55,996 nt of DNA from an uncultured Lachnospiraceae bacterium (GCA_934339365.1 CAKRHW010000012.1:1-55996); one strand, 5' to 3'. Counted from the first letter of the stretch, positions 17,815-26,148 are shown. The notes: generated by a model not told the origin, from the sequence alone. Translations and numbers: made by a program.

Positions 17815-18366
17815 CTAATTCTTAAAACAAATCTGTCTTGCAATCTCATCTGCCTTACCCTCATCACATAAAACAGTAATGATTTCCAATCCCAAATCAA
17901 TACTTGTTCCTAATCCACGCGAAGTAATCATCTTTCCATCTCTTTCCACCTTATTCGTTGTCTTCTCCGCTCCAATCAAATCACCTTCTAATCCAGGATA
18001 ACAAGTAGCCTTCTTTCCTTTTAACAGACCCATTTTCCCATAAATTGTAGGAGCTGCACAAACAGCTGCAAGATACTTTCCTTCCTCTGAAAAAGCCAGA
18101 ATCTCTTTTCTTAATGTCTCACATGCTTCTAAATTCTGCGTACCCTTCATTCCACCTGGCAAAAAGATCATATCTGCCTTCTCAAAATCAACATGATCAA
18201 TTGTCTCATCACAACAAATTGTCACATTATGACTGCTTACAACCTCCAGTTCAGGTTTAATTGAAACAATCTCCACTTCAATCCCTGCACGACGCAAAAC
18301 ATCTACAACTGAAAGACCTTCCACCATCTCAAAACCATCTGCAAAAAAAGCTAATACCTTACTCAT
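17815..18366 (-). CDS. DJ-1/PfpI family protein (YajL-like)
   Basis: A 183-residue cytoplasmic protein of the class I glutamine amidotransferase-like fold. It has the family start (VLAFFADGFEMVEGL, with the conserved Glu), DMIFLPGGMKG, and the nucleophile elbow AAVCAAP with the reactive cysteine near residue 100. DJ-1 proteins act in oxidative or carbonyl stress, or as chaperones or deglycases (debated). The start follows AAAGGATGAAGAA. Closest annotation is the DJ-1/YajL subgroup; the exact activity is not predictable. Confidence 0.9.
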   Translation of the reverse strand: MSKVLAFFADGFEMVEGLSVVDVLRRAGIEVEIVSIKPELEVVSSHNVTICCDETIDHVDFEKADMIFLPGGMKGTQNLEACETLRKEILAFSEEGKYLAAVCAAPTIYGKMGLLKGKKATCYPGLEGDLIGAEKTTNKVERDGKMITSRGLGTSIDLGLEIITVLCDEGKADEIARQICFKN

Positions 18367-18429
18367 TTCTTCATCCTTTCCGACCTTATTTCTCTTTTCG
18401 AAATACTATCATCTGTTTTTTCTACGGGT

Positions 18430-18458
18430 ATTATACTACAGATTTTACGAAATTTCTA
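18430..18458 (-). promoter_or_regulatory. Promoter of the DJ-1 family gene
   Basis: On the minus strand, TAGAAA, a 17-base spacer and TATAAT, about 65 bases before the start codon. The -35 box matches four of six. Confidence 0.55.
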
Positions 18459-18489
18459 ATATTTCTTTTCTCAAAAGACTCCCCTTTTA

Positions 18490-18706
18490 ATAAGCACGCT
18501 GCTTCAATGGTTTGCATTCGTCACGTGCTTTTTCTGATAAAATAAGATTCCATTCATAGACTGCTTTACCTAAAACATATTCTATATTTCAAAAATTTCA
18601 TTCCTAAAACCAATCATTCAAACACAACAATCATAACTCTTTCGAATCAGTGCCCCTCTGTTTCCATTTCACAGATATAAAATATGCTGATTATAAATGC
18701 AATGTT
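18490..18706 (+). repeat. Dispersed intergenic repeat, copy B (5' half only)
   Basis: It shares with copies A and C, in the same order, GCTTCAATGGTTTGCATTC, AATAAGATTCCATTCATAGA, CCTAAAACATATTCTAT, TCGAATCAG and CAGATATAAAATATGCTGAT, then stops where the structured core begins in the other copies. It lies between the divergent DJ-1 and CYTH genes, just upstream of the CYTH promoter region. Confidence 0.75.
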
Positions 18707-18812
18707 TAAAATAGTGAAATATATGCTATGATAATTACATAGGAAATCTCATTCCTAAATCTGTGCAATTGAAAAACACCCATTGTTTTTTCAAAATGAA
18801 AGGACTTTTATC

Positions 18813-19280
18813 ATGGAAATTGAACGCAAATTTTTAATCAAGCAGCTTCCCGTCAATCTTTCTGACTACTCTTCTCATCTGATCGAGCAGGGATATTTAT
18901 GTACACAGCCTGTTTTACGAATCCGCCGTCAGGATGATTCTTACATTTTTACTTATAAATCCAAAGGAATGCTTGCCCGCGAGGAATATAACCTCCCTTT
19001 AACTGCCGAATCATATCAGCATTTAAAAGCGAAAGTAGATGGCAATCTTATTTCAAAACGAAGATATCTCATCCCTCTTAATGAACATCTGACGGTAGAA
19101 CTCGATGTTTTTTCGGGTATGCTAGAAGGATTAATGTTTGCTGAAGTAGAATTTAGCAGCGAAGAAGAAGCCAATGCATTTATTGCACCCGACTGGCTCG
19201 GTTTAGATGTAACATTTGATAAACGTTATCATAATAGTTATCTTAGCACATTACAGGAAAATGAAATCTTTTGGAAATAG
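18813..19280 (+). CDS. CYTH domain-containing protein (inorganic triphosphatase-like)
   Basis: A 155-residue single-domain CYTH protein. ATG at 18813 is chosen, with AAAGGAC seven bases before it and the diagnostic N-terminal MEIERKFLI (ExExK motif). Further tunnel residues appear as RIRRQDDSYIFTYKSKG, KRRYLIP, VELDVF and AEVEFSSEEEA, placing metal-binding Glu and phosphate-binding Arg/Lys at the usual spacing. CYTH enzymes hydrolyse triphosphates such as tripolyphosphate or thiamine triphosphate; the substrate here is unknown. It is flanked on both sides by copies of the dispersed repeat. Confidence 0.9.
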   Translation: MEIERKFLIKQLPVNLSDYSSHLIEQGYLCTQPVLRIRRQDDSYIFTYKSKGMLAREEYNLPLTAESYQHLKAKVDGNLISKRRYLIPLNEHLTVELDVFSGMLEGLMFAEVEFSSEEEANAFIAPDWLGLDVTFDKRYHNSYLSTLQENEIFWK

Positions 19281-19292
19281 TGTAGGGTATTT

Positions 19293-19757
19293 TCAATATA
19301 GACGCAGCCTAATGGCTTGCATTATTTCAAGCTGGTATTATCGGAAGAAGATGCAATTAGGTTCGTATTTATAGAATGCTTTACCTAAAACATATTCTAT
19401 TTTAAAACTATGATTCAGAAACAACAATCATAGTTGTTTCGAATCAGCTCCCTCCGTTTCCATTACACAGATATAAAAATATGCTGATTATAAAAGCAAA
19501 CAATAGCGAGGCTTCCGCTTTGATGACTGCTCTTGCTTCCGACACAAAGCACATGTTTGAGCCCTCCGGGCGAGTTTGTGCGACTGTCGGATTATAAGCG
19601 AGCAGGAATCTGCGGAAACGCAGCGTGTTTGTCTTATATCAGCATATTGTTATCGTCCTGTTAAGAAAACAAAGTAGCCTTCTTATATCAGCATATTTAT
19701 ATCGTCCTGATTGAATACTTAGCGTGTCTTCTTATAACAGCATATTGCTATCATCCT
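19293..19757 (+). repeat. Dispersed intergenic repeat, copy C (full)
   Basis: Same block order as copy A: GACGCAGCC.AATGGCTTGCAT, CCTAAAACATATTCTAT, CAGATATAAAAATATGCTG, the structured core at about 19490-19640, then three diverged 3' tandem units each containing CAGCATATT and TATC.TCCT. The core differs from copy A at two positions, while the flanks have drifted much more. It fills the gap between the CYTH gene and the lipoprotein gene. Confidence 0.8.
19528..19623 (+). ncRNA. Candidate structured RNA core of the repeat, copy C
   Basis: The same nested stems and CTGCG-GAAA-CGCAG hairpin as the core at 9020-9115. The two substitutions (C to T after GCACATGT, and C to T before ATAAGC) both fall outside the paired segments, which fits selection on structure or simply recent copying. 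No family is recognised. Confidence 0.35.
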
Positions 19758-19760
19758 ATC

Positions 19761-20414
19761 CTATTGATTCTGTGTAACTTCAAACAATGCATCGTATTGT
19801 TTAAACTGGTATGCATACCCCTGATGTTTATCAGCATTCTTAATCTCTAAAGCAACCGGTTTCCAATCAATCTGTATCGCCTGTGGAAGATGATTGTCTT
19901 TCCGAATCCAGATATGTACCGGAATTGACTTACCCTTAAAATCTACAAGCATCTTTTTCCCCTTGAGATACTTCTTGGTAATCTTCTCGATATTAGAACT
20001 GTCTATCTCTCCGGAAAGTTTATAGACTGCCTGTTCGTCTCTCTTCTCTTCTGTTACGTCTGAGAAGTTTGCCGCATATCCGTATATTTCTTTCACAAGG
20101 GCTGTACAGTTTTTGAGTTTTGCCTTCTTGTTGTCTTGCTTTTGTCTCTTTACTCCTTGGATATCAACGGTACAATCCACCTGATAGGTCAGGCTGCCTG
20201 AAAACTTTACTGCATCTGTTATCTGCTCATTAGCTTTTTCTAGAACTGTGGCTGCCTGAATTGCCGTTGTCTCAGTTTCTGTCTGTTGTCTTCTTATAAT
20301 CTTATGACAACCGCTCATAGAGAGTACCATACTGCCTGCAATTACTACTGCTGCCAATTGTCTCATACCATAGCGATATCTGAATCTGCATTTCATCTTT
20401 TTTCTTTGTTTCAT
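19761..20414 (-). CDS. Lipoprotein of unknown function
   Basis: A 217-residue exported lipoprotein. A basic N-terminus and a hydrophobic stretch end in the lipobox LSMSGC at about residues 31-36. The mature part has a short Thr/Glu-rich linker, then an alternating beta pattern (KFSGSLTYQVDCTVDIQG; YKLSGEIDS; PVHIWIRKDNHLPQAIQID) that resembles LolA/LppX-like or DUF6612-type half-barrel lipoproteins; this is a structural guess. The start has AGGAAAG eight bases upstream. It sits 29 bases downstream of the SRPBCC/coiled-coil gene and may share its transcript. Confidence 0.7.
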   Translation of the reverse strand: MKQRKKMKCRFRYRYGMRQLAAVVIAGSMVLSMSGCHKIIRRQQTETETTAIQAATVLEKANEQITDAVKFSGSLTYQVDCTVDIQGVKRQKQDNKKAKLKNCTALVKEIYGYAANFSDVTEEKRDEQAVYKLSGEIDSSNIEKITKKYLKGKKMLVDFKGKSIPVHIWIRKDNHLPQAIQIDWKPVALEIKNADKHQGYAYQFKQYDALFEVTQNQ

Positions 20415-20443
20415 CTTGCTTCTTTCCTAACTTCACAGTACTT

Positions 20444-21979
20444 TTACTTTGTAGGAAGTACACTTAATAATTCTTCTAACTTTCTTCTTACGTCAGCTGT
20501 CATCTCAGCATTCTTAGACTGTGCTTCTTCTAATTCATGCTGTAACTGTGTAGCACGATTGCGGTCTTCTAATGCCTTTGCATCACTTGCAGCTGCTTTC
20601 GCTTCTGCATCAATCGTCTTCTTCGACTGTTCTGCCACACGCTGTTCTGCATCCAACAGCTTCTTATTAATATCAAGAACCTGCTGTTGTGTCGTATTGA
20701 TACGTTCTGTAAGCTCTGCTTCCTTCGCCTCCGCAGACTGTACCTTTGCTTCTGCTTCCTGAAGCTTTGTCTCAGCCTCTGCTGCAACCTTCGCAGATTC
20801 CGCTGCTTTTGATTCTGCTTCTGCTAACTTCTTCTCGAATTCAGCCTTCGCTGCCTTCTCCTTCTCATTCACTTCCGCTAACTGTGACTGTAGCTGCTCT
20901 ACTGCCTTCTTCATCTGAACCAAAGCATCGGTTGCCTGTTTCATCTTCGCATCCTTCTCAGCTGATGCCTTGTTTACTTTCTCAAGTTCACCCTCTAATT
21001 CTGTAACTCTGCGATCTGCCGCTGCAAACTTTCTCTCCGTTGCATCAAGAAGTCTCTTCGCATTCGCCATCTCAGCTATCTCACGCTGTTCTGCCTTCTT
21101 AGCTTCCTCAGCTTCTTTCTTAGCTGCTTCCGCCTTTGCTCTGGCTGTTTCTTCTTTTGCTTTCGCTTCTGCTGCCGCCTTCGCCTCTGCTGCTGCTTTC
21201 GCTCTGGCATCTGCATCTGCCTTAGCCTTCGCTTCCGCCTGCTTCTTGGCATCCGCCTTCGCCTTTGCTTCCGCTTCGGCCTTGGCTTTTGCCTCTGCTT
21301 CTGCCTTCTTCTTCGCTTCTGCCGCTTCTCTGGCTGCTTTCTCCTTAGCCTCCATAGCCTGCTGACGTTCTACTTCCTTAAACTTCTGCTCAACTAAAGC
21401 CGCTGCCTTTGCAGCCTCTTCTTTTCTTCTTCTCTCAGCTTCTTCCTTCGACAACTGTGCACTCTGTCTTGGATTTGCAACTGCCTGCTGTGTACTTGTA
21501 TTATTAGAAGACTTCTTCTCGCTCTCCATCTGCTTATTAATCTCTTTTGCAAGCTTCGGATTCTCAGCGATTTTAATCTTCACCATATTCTTAATATTCT
21601 CAATGATAATACCGCCAACTTCCTTCGGTGGCATTACGGAACTAAACAATCCCTTCGTAATAACTGTAACGCTTACATTCACAACTGTTCCAAATCCATT
21701 CGGATTCTGGCTCAACCGAATAGAAATATAATCTGAATCAGAAATATTCTTACTATTCACTGAAGACATCTCAACTGTATGTTCATACTTATTCACAACC
21801 GCTGTATATGTATTATCAACGTTCTTTGAAGTATGCTCCACCCACTCTACATCAGATACCTTCGTCATTTCAACGCCTTTACCATGAATATACAAATCAC
21901 ATGGCTTTGATACAATTGACCAGACTGTCTCAACCGGACATCTAAGCACTTCACCATCATTTTCCCAAGTCTTATTCAT
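20444..21979 (-). CDS. SRPBCC-like domain fused to long Ala/Lys/Glu coiled coil
   Basis: A 511-residue cytoplasmic protein with no signal or membrane segment. Residues 1-145 look like a START/SRPBCC (polyketide cyclase-like) fold: GEVLRCPVETVWSIVSKP at the start, several beta strands, and a final amphipathic helix (GGIIIENIKNMVKIKIAEN). Residues 165-500 are almost all helix, first a highly repetitive AKAEAEAKAKAD-type stretch (about 210-285), then more varied heptads with leucines (VTELEGELEKVNKASAEK). The pairing suggests a scaffold with a ligand- or membrane-sensing head; this is inference. The low-complexity part produces long antisense open frames that are not genes. Confidence 0.75.
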   Translation of the reverse strand: MNKTWENDGEVLRCPVETVWSIVSKPCDLYIHGKGVEMTKVSDVEWVEHTSKNVDNTYTAVVNKYEHTVEMSSVNSKNISDSDYISIRLSQNPNGFGTVVNVSVTVITKGLFSSVMPPKEVGGIIIENIKNMVKIKIAENPKLAKEINKQMESEKKSSNNTSTQQAVANPRQSAQLSKEEAERRRKEEAAKAAALVEQKFKEVERQQAMEAKEKAAREAAEAKKKAEAEAKAKAEAEAKAKADAKKQAEAKAKADADARAKAAAEAKAAAEAKAKEETARAKAEAAKKEAEEAKKAEQREIAEMANAKRLLDATERKFAAADRRVTELEGELEKVNKASAEKDAKMKQATDALVQMKKAVEQLQSQLAEVNEKEKAAKAEFEKKLAEAESKAAESAKVAAEAETKLQEAEAKVQSAEAKEAELTERINTTQQQVLDINKKLLDAEQRVAEQSKKTIDAEAKAAASDAKALEDRNRATQLQHELEEAQSKNAEMTADVRRKLEELLSVLPTK

Positions 21980-22027
21980 AATCTCTACGTCCTTTCAAAT
22001 TAATTTTTCTCTTCCTTATCATATCAC

Positions 22028-22043
22028 AAGTTTTACAAAACTT
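22028..22043. promoter_or_regulatory. Inverted repeat upstream of the SRPBCC/coiled-coil gene
   Basis: AAGTTTT-AC-AAAACTT is a perfect 7-2-7 inverted repeat about 50 bases upstream of the start codon at 21979 and close to a TATGAT box on the minus strand. It could be an operator; no regulator is identified. Confidence 0.25.
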
Positions 22044-22110
22044 AAACATAAATTTGTCAGTTTCTGTACTAATTTTTAACTTTTTTTCTAGCGGCCTGTC
22101 TTTTATTTTA

Positions 22111-22470
22111 TCATTTTTGCATTTCTTCCCTCTGCTTAAAATCACATGCTAATTTATCATAGTATTGATACATTTTCTGTACTCCATTTTCTAGTAAATA
22201 ATAATGTCTCACATAAGGGATTAGCAAAACCAAAAGAAGCACTGTTAAAAGTAAAAATCCAATCCCATCTAATGCATTTGCAGCCATTACACTTAACATC
22301 GTAAGGATTCCAAAGGTAACCGTTACAATCAGATGAATCAGTCGCTCATGTGCAAAAAAGGCAATCTGGACAAGCATCTCTTTTCTGAATTTCTCCTTCG
22401 TATCTCCTTCAAGATGTTCATAATCCACCTGCTCTAAATATGCAAGATAGTTTAACATCCTCTTCCTCAT
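22111..22470 (-). CDS. Small membrane protein of unknown function
   Basis: A 119-residue protein with ATG at 22470 chosen because AGGAG lies eight bases upstream. A basic, amphipathic N-terminal 45 residues (MRKRMLNYLAYLEQVDYEHL) precede two hydrophobic segments (about 50-68 and 74-92) joined by a short loop, then a charged C-terminal helix. No family recognised. It lies between the SRPBCC/coiled-coil gene and the divergent adhesin operon. Confidence 0.65.
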   Translation of the reverse strand: MRKRMLNYLAYLEQVDYEHLEGDTKEKFRKEMLVQIAFFAHERLIHLIVTVTFGILTMLSVMAANALDGIGFLLLTVLLLVLLIPYVRHYYLLENGVQKMYQYYDKLACDFKQREEMQK

Positions 22471-22625
22471 AATTCTCACTCCTGTCTACCATTTTGATAT
22501 CTCTATCATACTACTTTTTTAAACAAACTTCCATGAAAATCTGTCGATACAAATTAGTAATCTTTTCCACATCAAAGAATATATTGATACTGTACGAATC
22601 AAATAAAAGGAGGATTTTACATTTC

Positions 22626-24470
22626 ATGAAAAAGCATTTATTCAAAAATTTGATACTAATGATGCTTTCCGCAACCTTACTCATCGGATTAAGTGTTACA
22701 AGTGACACTGCACTTGCAAATGACAGCTATGATCACACTTATACCAAAGTAAAAGAATATGGCTATACCGTAGATGGCAGTTCTACCTGCACCTTTGAAT
22801 TAAAAGATGCAAAAGGGAACCTAAACCTTGCCTATTGTGTGGACCGCGATACTTTCATCAAACAGGACTGCAAATATTCCAGAGTCAACGTAGGCGATGC
22901 CAGCTATTATTCTAAGGAAAATGCAAATCATATTCGTGCAATTATCCAGAATGCATATCCTTTTATTACATTAGACGAATTATCTGCACGCAGCAAAGTT
23001 GCAAAAGTTACTGCACAAGAAGCAATTACAGCTGCACAGCTTGCAATCTGGCACTATTCAAACAACTCAGCAACTGTTTCTACAGACAAGAAAGTAAAAG
23101 CATTATATGATTTTTATATTGCTTTGCCTGCACAGGCAGAATCATCTGCTAAGATTGGCAAAATCGATTTAACAGTAACTACAGAAAAAACAGGAAACGA
23201 TTACAAGAGTGTGGTACGCTTCAAAACAGAAGCAAAAAATGTAGACAAATCAAACGTTGCTGTAAAGCTTGCCACATCAAAAGATCTGAAGAAGGCTTAC
23301 CCTTCTGTCAAAGTTGTTGACAACGGAATCGTAAACGGATGGCATCAGTTTACTTATTCAAATATCCCTGAAAATGCAACTTTTGATTTTATCGCATCTG
23401 CAGAGCAAAACATCGCATTTGATGGATATTTCTACAGCCCTGAAGGCGGTAAAACAAAGTCTCAGTCTTTAGTTGGTGCATACATTGGAAATACAACTCT
23501 TTCTAGTCGTGCAGCATTTGTTCCAACTCCTGGTGACAACACCATCCGCATCGAAAAAATTGATTCCGTAACCGGAGCAAAACTTCCTGGTGCAGAATTC
23601 ATGATTGGTGACAAGGAAGACTTTAGTGGTGTAAATTACACAGTGGTAACCGGTCAGGACGGTACTGCAACACAGGCCGGTTTAAAGAAGGGCAAATGGT
23701 ATGTAAAAGAAACCAAAGCACCAAACGGTTATATCAGCTATGAAACACCATTTGTTGTATCTGTTGGTCATGGAATCACCATTGCACAGTGCAAGAACAC
23801 AGCATTTGGTTCCATCGAGATTTTAAAGGTAGATGAAAATCAAAAACCTGTTGCCGGTGCCGTATTCGACATTTATAAGGGTGACAAGGCAACCGGTACT
23901 CCATTATATACCGGTCTTGTTTCTGACAAAAACGGTATCATTCTCAAAGGCAACGTAGAACCTGGCGTTTACACACTTGTGGAAACAAAGGCTCCACAGT
24001 ATTATCACATCAACAAAAAAGCAGTTACCATCACTGTAAAACCTGGCAAAAAAGCCTCTGTCAGCATCGTCAATAAAAACGTACAAAAGGGACATTTAAA
24101 CTTAGTAAAGAGAGATGCCCAGACAGACGAACTTCTTGCCGGATCTGTAATCAGTGTATATGAAGACAAAGAATGTACGAAGGAAATCGGCAGATTCACT
24201 TCTTTAGTGACAGGTCCTGTCTCTACAAAGGATCTCTATCCTGGAACTTACTACGCAAAAGAAATAAAAGCACCAAAAGATTTCCAGCTCGACTCAACGG
24301 TTCAGGAAATCGTTCTTCATGAGGGCGAGACATTAGAGGTTACATTCAGAAATACACGTACCCCTCATACAGCCGGAAACTATGCAATGATCTTTATGGC
24401 AGGACTTATGATGCTCGGCGGATGCAGCATCACTGCAATTGTATTTAGAAAGAAACTTCTTCGTCATTGA
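22626..24470 (+). CDS. Thioester-domain and SpaA-repeat surface adhesin
   Basis: A 614-residue cell-wall protein. Start at MKKHLFKNLI with GGAGG twelve bases upstream; signal peptide 1-31. Residues 35-290 form a thioester (TED) domain: Cys71 in LAYCVDRD and Gln138 in AAQLAIWHYS are the pair expected to form the internal thioester that binds host amines. Three SpaA/Cna_B domains follow (about 304-380, 395-475, 488-570), each ending in a YxxKE/VETKAP-type strand that often carries an isopeptide bond. The C-terminus has a TPHTAG motif, a hydrophobic helix and RKKLLRH, a non-canonical sorting signal. The dedicated sortase gene overlaps the stop codon. Confidence 0.9.
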   Translation: MKKHLFKNLILMMLSATLLIGLSVTSDTALANDSYDHTYTKVKEYGYTVDGSSTCTFELKDAKGNLNLAYCVDRDTFIKQDCKYSRVNVGDASYYSKENANHIRAIIQNAYPFITLDELSARSKVAKVTAQEAITAAQLAIWHYSNNSATVSTDKKVKALYDFYIALPAQAESSAKIGKIDLTVTTEKTGNDYKSVVRFKTEAKNVDKSNVAVKLATSKDLKKAYPSVKVVDNGIVNGWHQFTYSNIPENATFDFIASAEQNIAFDGYFYSPEGGKTKSQSLVGAYIGNTTLSSRAAFVPTPGDNTIRIEKIDSVTGAKLPGAEFMIGDKEDFSGVNYTVVTGQDGTATQAGLKKGKWYVKETKAPNGYISYETPFVVSVGHGITIAQCKNTAFGSIEILKVDENQKPVAGAVFDIYKGDKATGTPLYTGLVSDKNGIILKGNVEPGVYTLVETKAPQYYHINKKAVTITVKPGKKASVSIVNKNVQKGHLNLVKRDAQTDELLAGSVISVYEDKECTKEIGRFTSLVTGPVSTKDLYPGTYYAKEIKAPKDFQLDSTVQEIVLHEGETLEVTFRNTRTPHTAGNYAMIFMAGLMMLGGCSITAIVFRKKLLRH

Positions 24471-25111
24471 GAAAAAAGATTCATCCATTAGACACAGACG
24501 ATTCCAAAAAAGGAAAATGGCGTTTACGTCCCTTTGGCGTATTTATGATTTTCGCATTTTTCGCATCCTTCGGGGTTATTCTATACGGGCTTTCCATTCT
24601 AAACTCTGTAAATCATGAGATTGAAGATGGTGCAAATGAGGCACTCAAAGCAATCAAAGGAGATTCTATGGGAAGTAACGATTTTCAGATTCGTACAAAC
24701 CACGAAGAAACACCAGAAAATGCAGTTGCCATTTTAACCTTCCTAAATGATGACAATCAAAGAATCGGAGTCTTTAATGGTATTTCAGATGAAGTACTCA
24801 GTAAAGGGGCAGGCAGAGACGAAAGCTCTGCCTTTCCTAATACTGTTGGAAACTGTGTCCTGTACGCTCATCGTGATTCCGCCTTTTCATCTCTGCAACG
24901 TGCCAGAGAAAATGACTGTATCCTGCTTGAGACCAAGGACAGCCTATGCAAATATCGTATTACAAACATCCGCATTACTACACCCGATGATCCGACCATC
25001 CTTCATACCAGCGATTCGAAAATGATTACCTTAGTGACCTGCTACCCTTTCTCCTATGTAGGTCCCGCTCCCAAAAGATGCGTCGTTACCGCAGAAGCCA
25101 TTATAAAATAA
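24467..25111 (+). CDS. Class D sortase
   Basis: A 214-residue membrane-anchored transpeptidase. The TTG at 24467 overlaps the TGA of the adhesin, so translation is probably coupled; no good ribosome site is visible. A signal-anchor helix lies at about 23-45, then the sortase fold with His135 (YAHRD), Cys192 in TLVTCYPF and Arg204 in APKR, the catalytic triad. The TLVTCYPFxYVGxAPxR pattern fits class D. The natural substrate is inferred to be the upstream adhesin with its TPHTAG signal. Confidence 0.9.
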   Translation: MRKKIHPLDTDDSKKGKWRLRPFGVFMIFAFFASFGVILYGLSILNSVNHEIEDGANEALKAIKGDSMGSNDFQIRTNHEETPENAVAILTFLNDDNQRIGVFNGISDEVLSKGAGRDESSAFPNTVGNCVLYAHRDSAFSSLQRARENDCILLETKDSLCKYRITNIRITTPDDPTILHTSDSKMITLVTCYPFSYVGPAPKRCVVTAEAIIK

Positions 25112-25113
25112 AA

Positions 25114-25160
25114 AAGAACTGTACAAAGACTTCTATCGTCACTGTACAGTTCTTCTTTTT
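25114..25160 (+). terminator. Terminator of the adhesin-sortase operon
   Basis: AAGAACTGTACA and TGTACAGTTCTT form a 12-bp stem with a 17-base loop, followed by CTTTTTCC. It starts three bases past the sortase stop. Confidence 0.85.
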
Positions 25161-25251
25161 CCGTTCAAGTCTTGAAATTTCATCCTGACCTGTATTTAAA
25201 ATTGCCGTTATAAGCTCTGATTTTTGGTTGTTTTTGAAATGCAATAATTAA

Positions 25252-25285
25252 GATAAAAAAATACAGCAAAGCCGAAACTTTGCTG
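25252..25285 (-). terminator. Terminator after the tRNA-Leu(CAG)/relic unit
   Basis: On the minus strand, CAGCAAAG-TTTCGG-CTTTGCTG is followed by TATTTTTTTAT. It lies just past the stop codon of the broken gene at 25304. Confidence 0.8.
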
Positions 25286-25303
25286 CAAAACCGATTCTTA
25301 AAG

Positions 25304-25560
25304 TCAAATCATATTTTTATAAAAAATTTGTTTATTTTTTCCGTAAAATGATAATTCAAAATTATGGTTAATGGAAATGAACCAATTACCGGAGTAATCC
25401 GAAATATATACCTCATCTAACTCCCAATAGAATTCTGTTAAAAGAGAAATTATTTCTTTCTCTTCTGCTTCTATGACAATAGGTTCTTTCTATACCTGAT
25501 ATCTCATGCTCGTCATAATACCAACCTTCAGCACTTCTATTTCCAGCAGTTTCCTCTGGA
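25304..25560 (-). pseudogene. Frameshifted gene remnant next to tRNA-Leu
   Basis: Two minus-strand frames read as one protein after a shift near 25488: an upstream piece containing SAEGWYYDEHEISGIE, and a downstream piece running EPIVIEAEEKEII, TEFYWELDEVYISDYSGNWF and ISINHNFELSFYGK to a TGA at 25304. The second part has protein-like composition and ends right before a terminator. No start codon or ribosome site remains, because the upstream end runs into the 3' side of tRNA-Leu(CAG). It may be the tail of an immunity-type or element-borne gene; I do not recognise the family. Confidence 0.45.
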
Positions 25561-25568
25561 AAATTAAT

Positions 25569-25650
25569 GCGGATGATGGGATTTGAACCCACACAGGTGT
25601 GACCCCACTAGAACCTGAATCTAGCGCGTCTGCCGTTCCGCCACATCCGC
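25569..25650 (-). tRNA. tRNA-Leu (CAG)
   Basis: The acceptor GCGGATG/CATCCGC closes; the anticodon stem CTAGA/TCTAG holds loop TTCAGGT, giving anticodon CAG; a long variable arm and GGTTCAAATCC T-loop are present. Confidence 0.95.
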
Positions 25651-25737
25651 TTATTCCTTTTATACTGTGCCCTCCTTCTGTCAAAGCCGGCACACAAATT
25701 ATTATAACTTATTTTCGCAGATTCGTAAAGTATGATG

Positions 25738-25766
25738 AAAAAAAATTCCGGTATTACTACCGAAAT
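25738..25766 (-). terminator. Terminator of the seven-gene tRNA operon
   Basis: On the minus strand, TTTCGGTA-GTAA-TACCGGAA is followed by eight T. It separates tRNA-Leu(TAG) from tRNA-Leu(CAG), so the last tRNA gene is probably reached by read-through or has its own start. Confidence 0.7.
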
Positions 25767-25782
25767 CTTACTAACTAAACGT

Positions 25783-25861
25783 GCGGATGAAGGGACTTGA
25801 ACCCCCACGGTCTCCCACTAGATCCTAAGTCTAGCGCGTCTGCCAATTCCGCCACATCCGC
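25783..25861 (-). tRNA. tRNA-Leu (TAG)
   Basis: Acceptor GCGGATG/CATCCGC; anticodon stem CTAGA/TCTAG with loop CTTAGGA, anticodon TAG; long variable arm. It shares much of its sequence with the neighbouring tRNA-Leu(CAG), suggesting duplication. Confidence 0.94.
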
Positions 25862-25866
25862 GAAGT

Positions 25867-25938
25867 GAAGCATCGGGGATTCGAACCCCGGACAACTTGA
25901 TTAAAAGTCAAGTGCTCTACCACCTGAGCTAATGCTCC
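25867..25938 (-). tRNA. tRNA-Lys (TTT)
   Basis: Acceptor GGAGCAT/ATGCTTC; anticodon stem CTTGA/TCAAG with loop CTTTTAA, anticodon TTT; T-loop GGTTCGAATCC. Confidence 0.95.
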
Positions 25939-25972
25939 ATAATCATTTAAAAATTCTTTTCAGAACTTCAAC

Positions 25973-26043
25973 TGGGCTAGCTGGATTCGAACCAGCGAAT
26001 GCAGGAGTCAAAGTCCTGTGCCTTACCGCTTGGCGATAGCCCA
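25973..26043 (-). tRNA. tRNA-Gln (TTG)
   Basis: Starts TGGGCTATCGCCAAGCGG; anticodon stem CAGGA/TCCTG with loop CTTTGAC, anticodon TTG; T-loop GGTTCGAATCC. Confidence 0.95.
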
Positions 26044-26074
26044 TTAGTAAGTCATAACACCAAGTGTGTTACAG

Positions 26075-26148
26075 GGTGGATAGAGGGGCTCGAACCCCCG
26101 ACATCCAGAACCACAATCTGGCGTTCTGCCAACTGAACTATACCCACC
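26075..26148 (-). tRNA. tRNA-His (GTG)
   Basis: Anticodon stem CCAGA/TCTGG with loop TTGTGGT, anticodon GTG. The extra 5' G typical of tRNA-His pairs with the discriminator C in GGTGGGTATAG...CTATCCACC. Confidence 0.95.

Noticed and set aside
20970..21365. Long plus-strand Ala/Ser-rich open frame opposite the coiled-coil gene
   Set aside because: Antisense shadow of low-complexity Ala/Lys/Glu codons; no ribosome site and no family resemblance.
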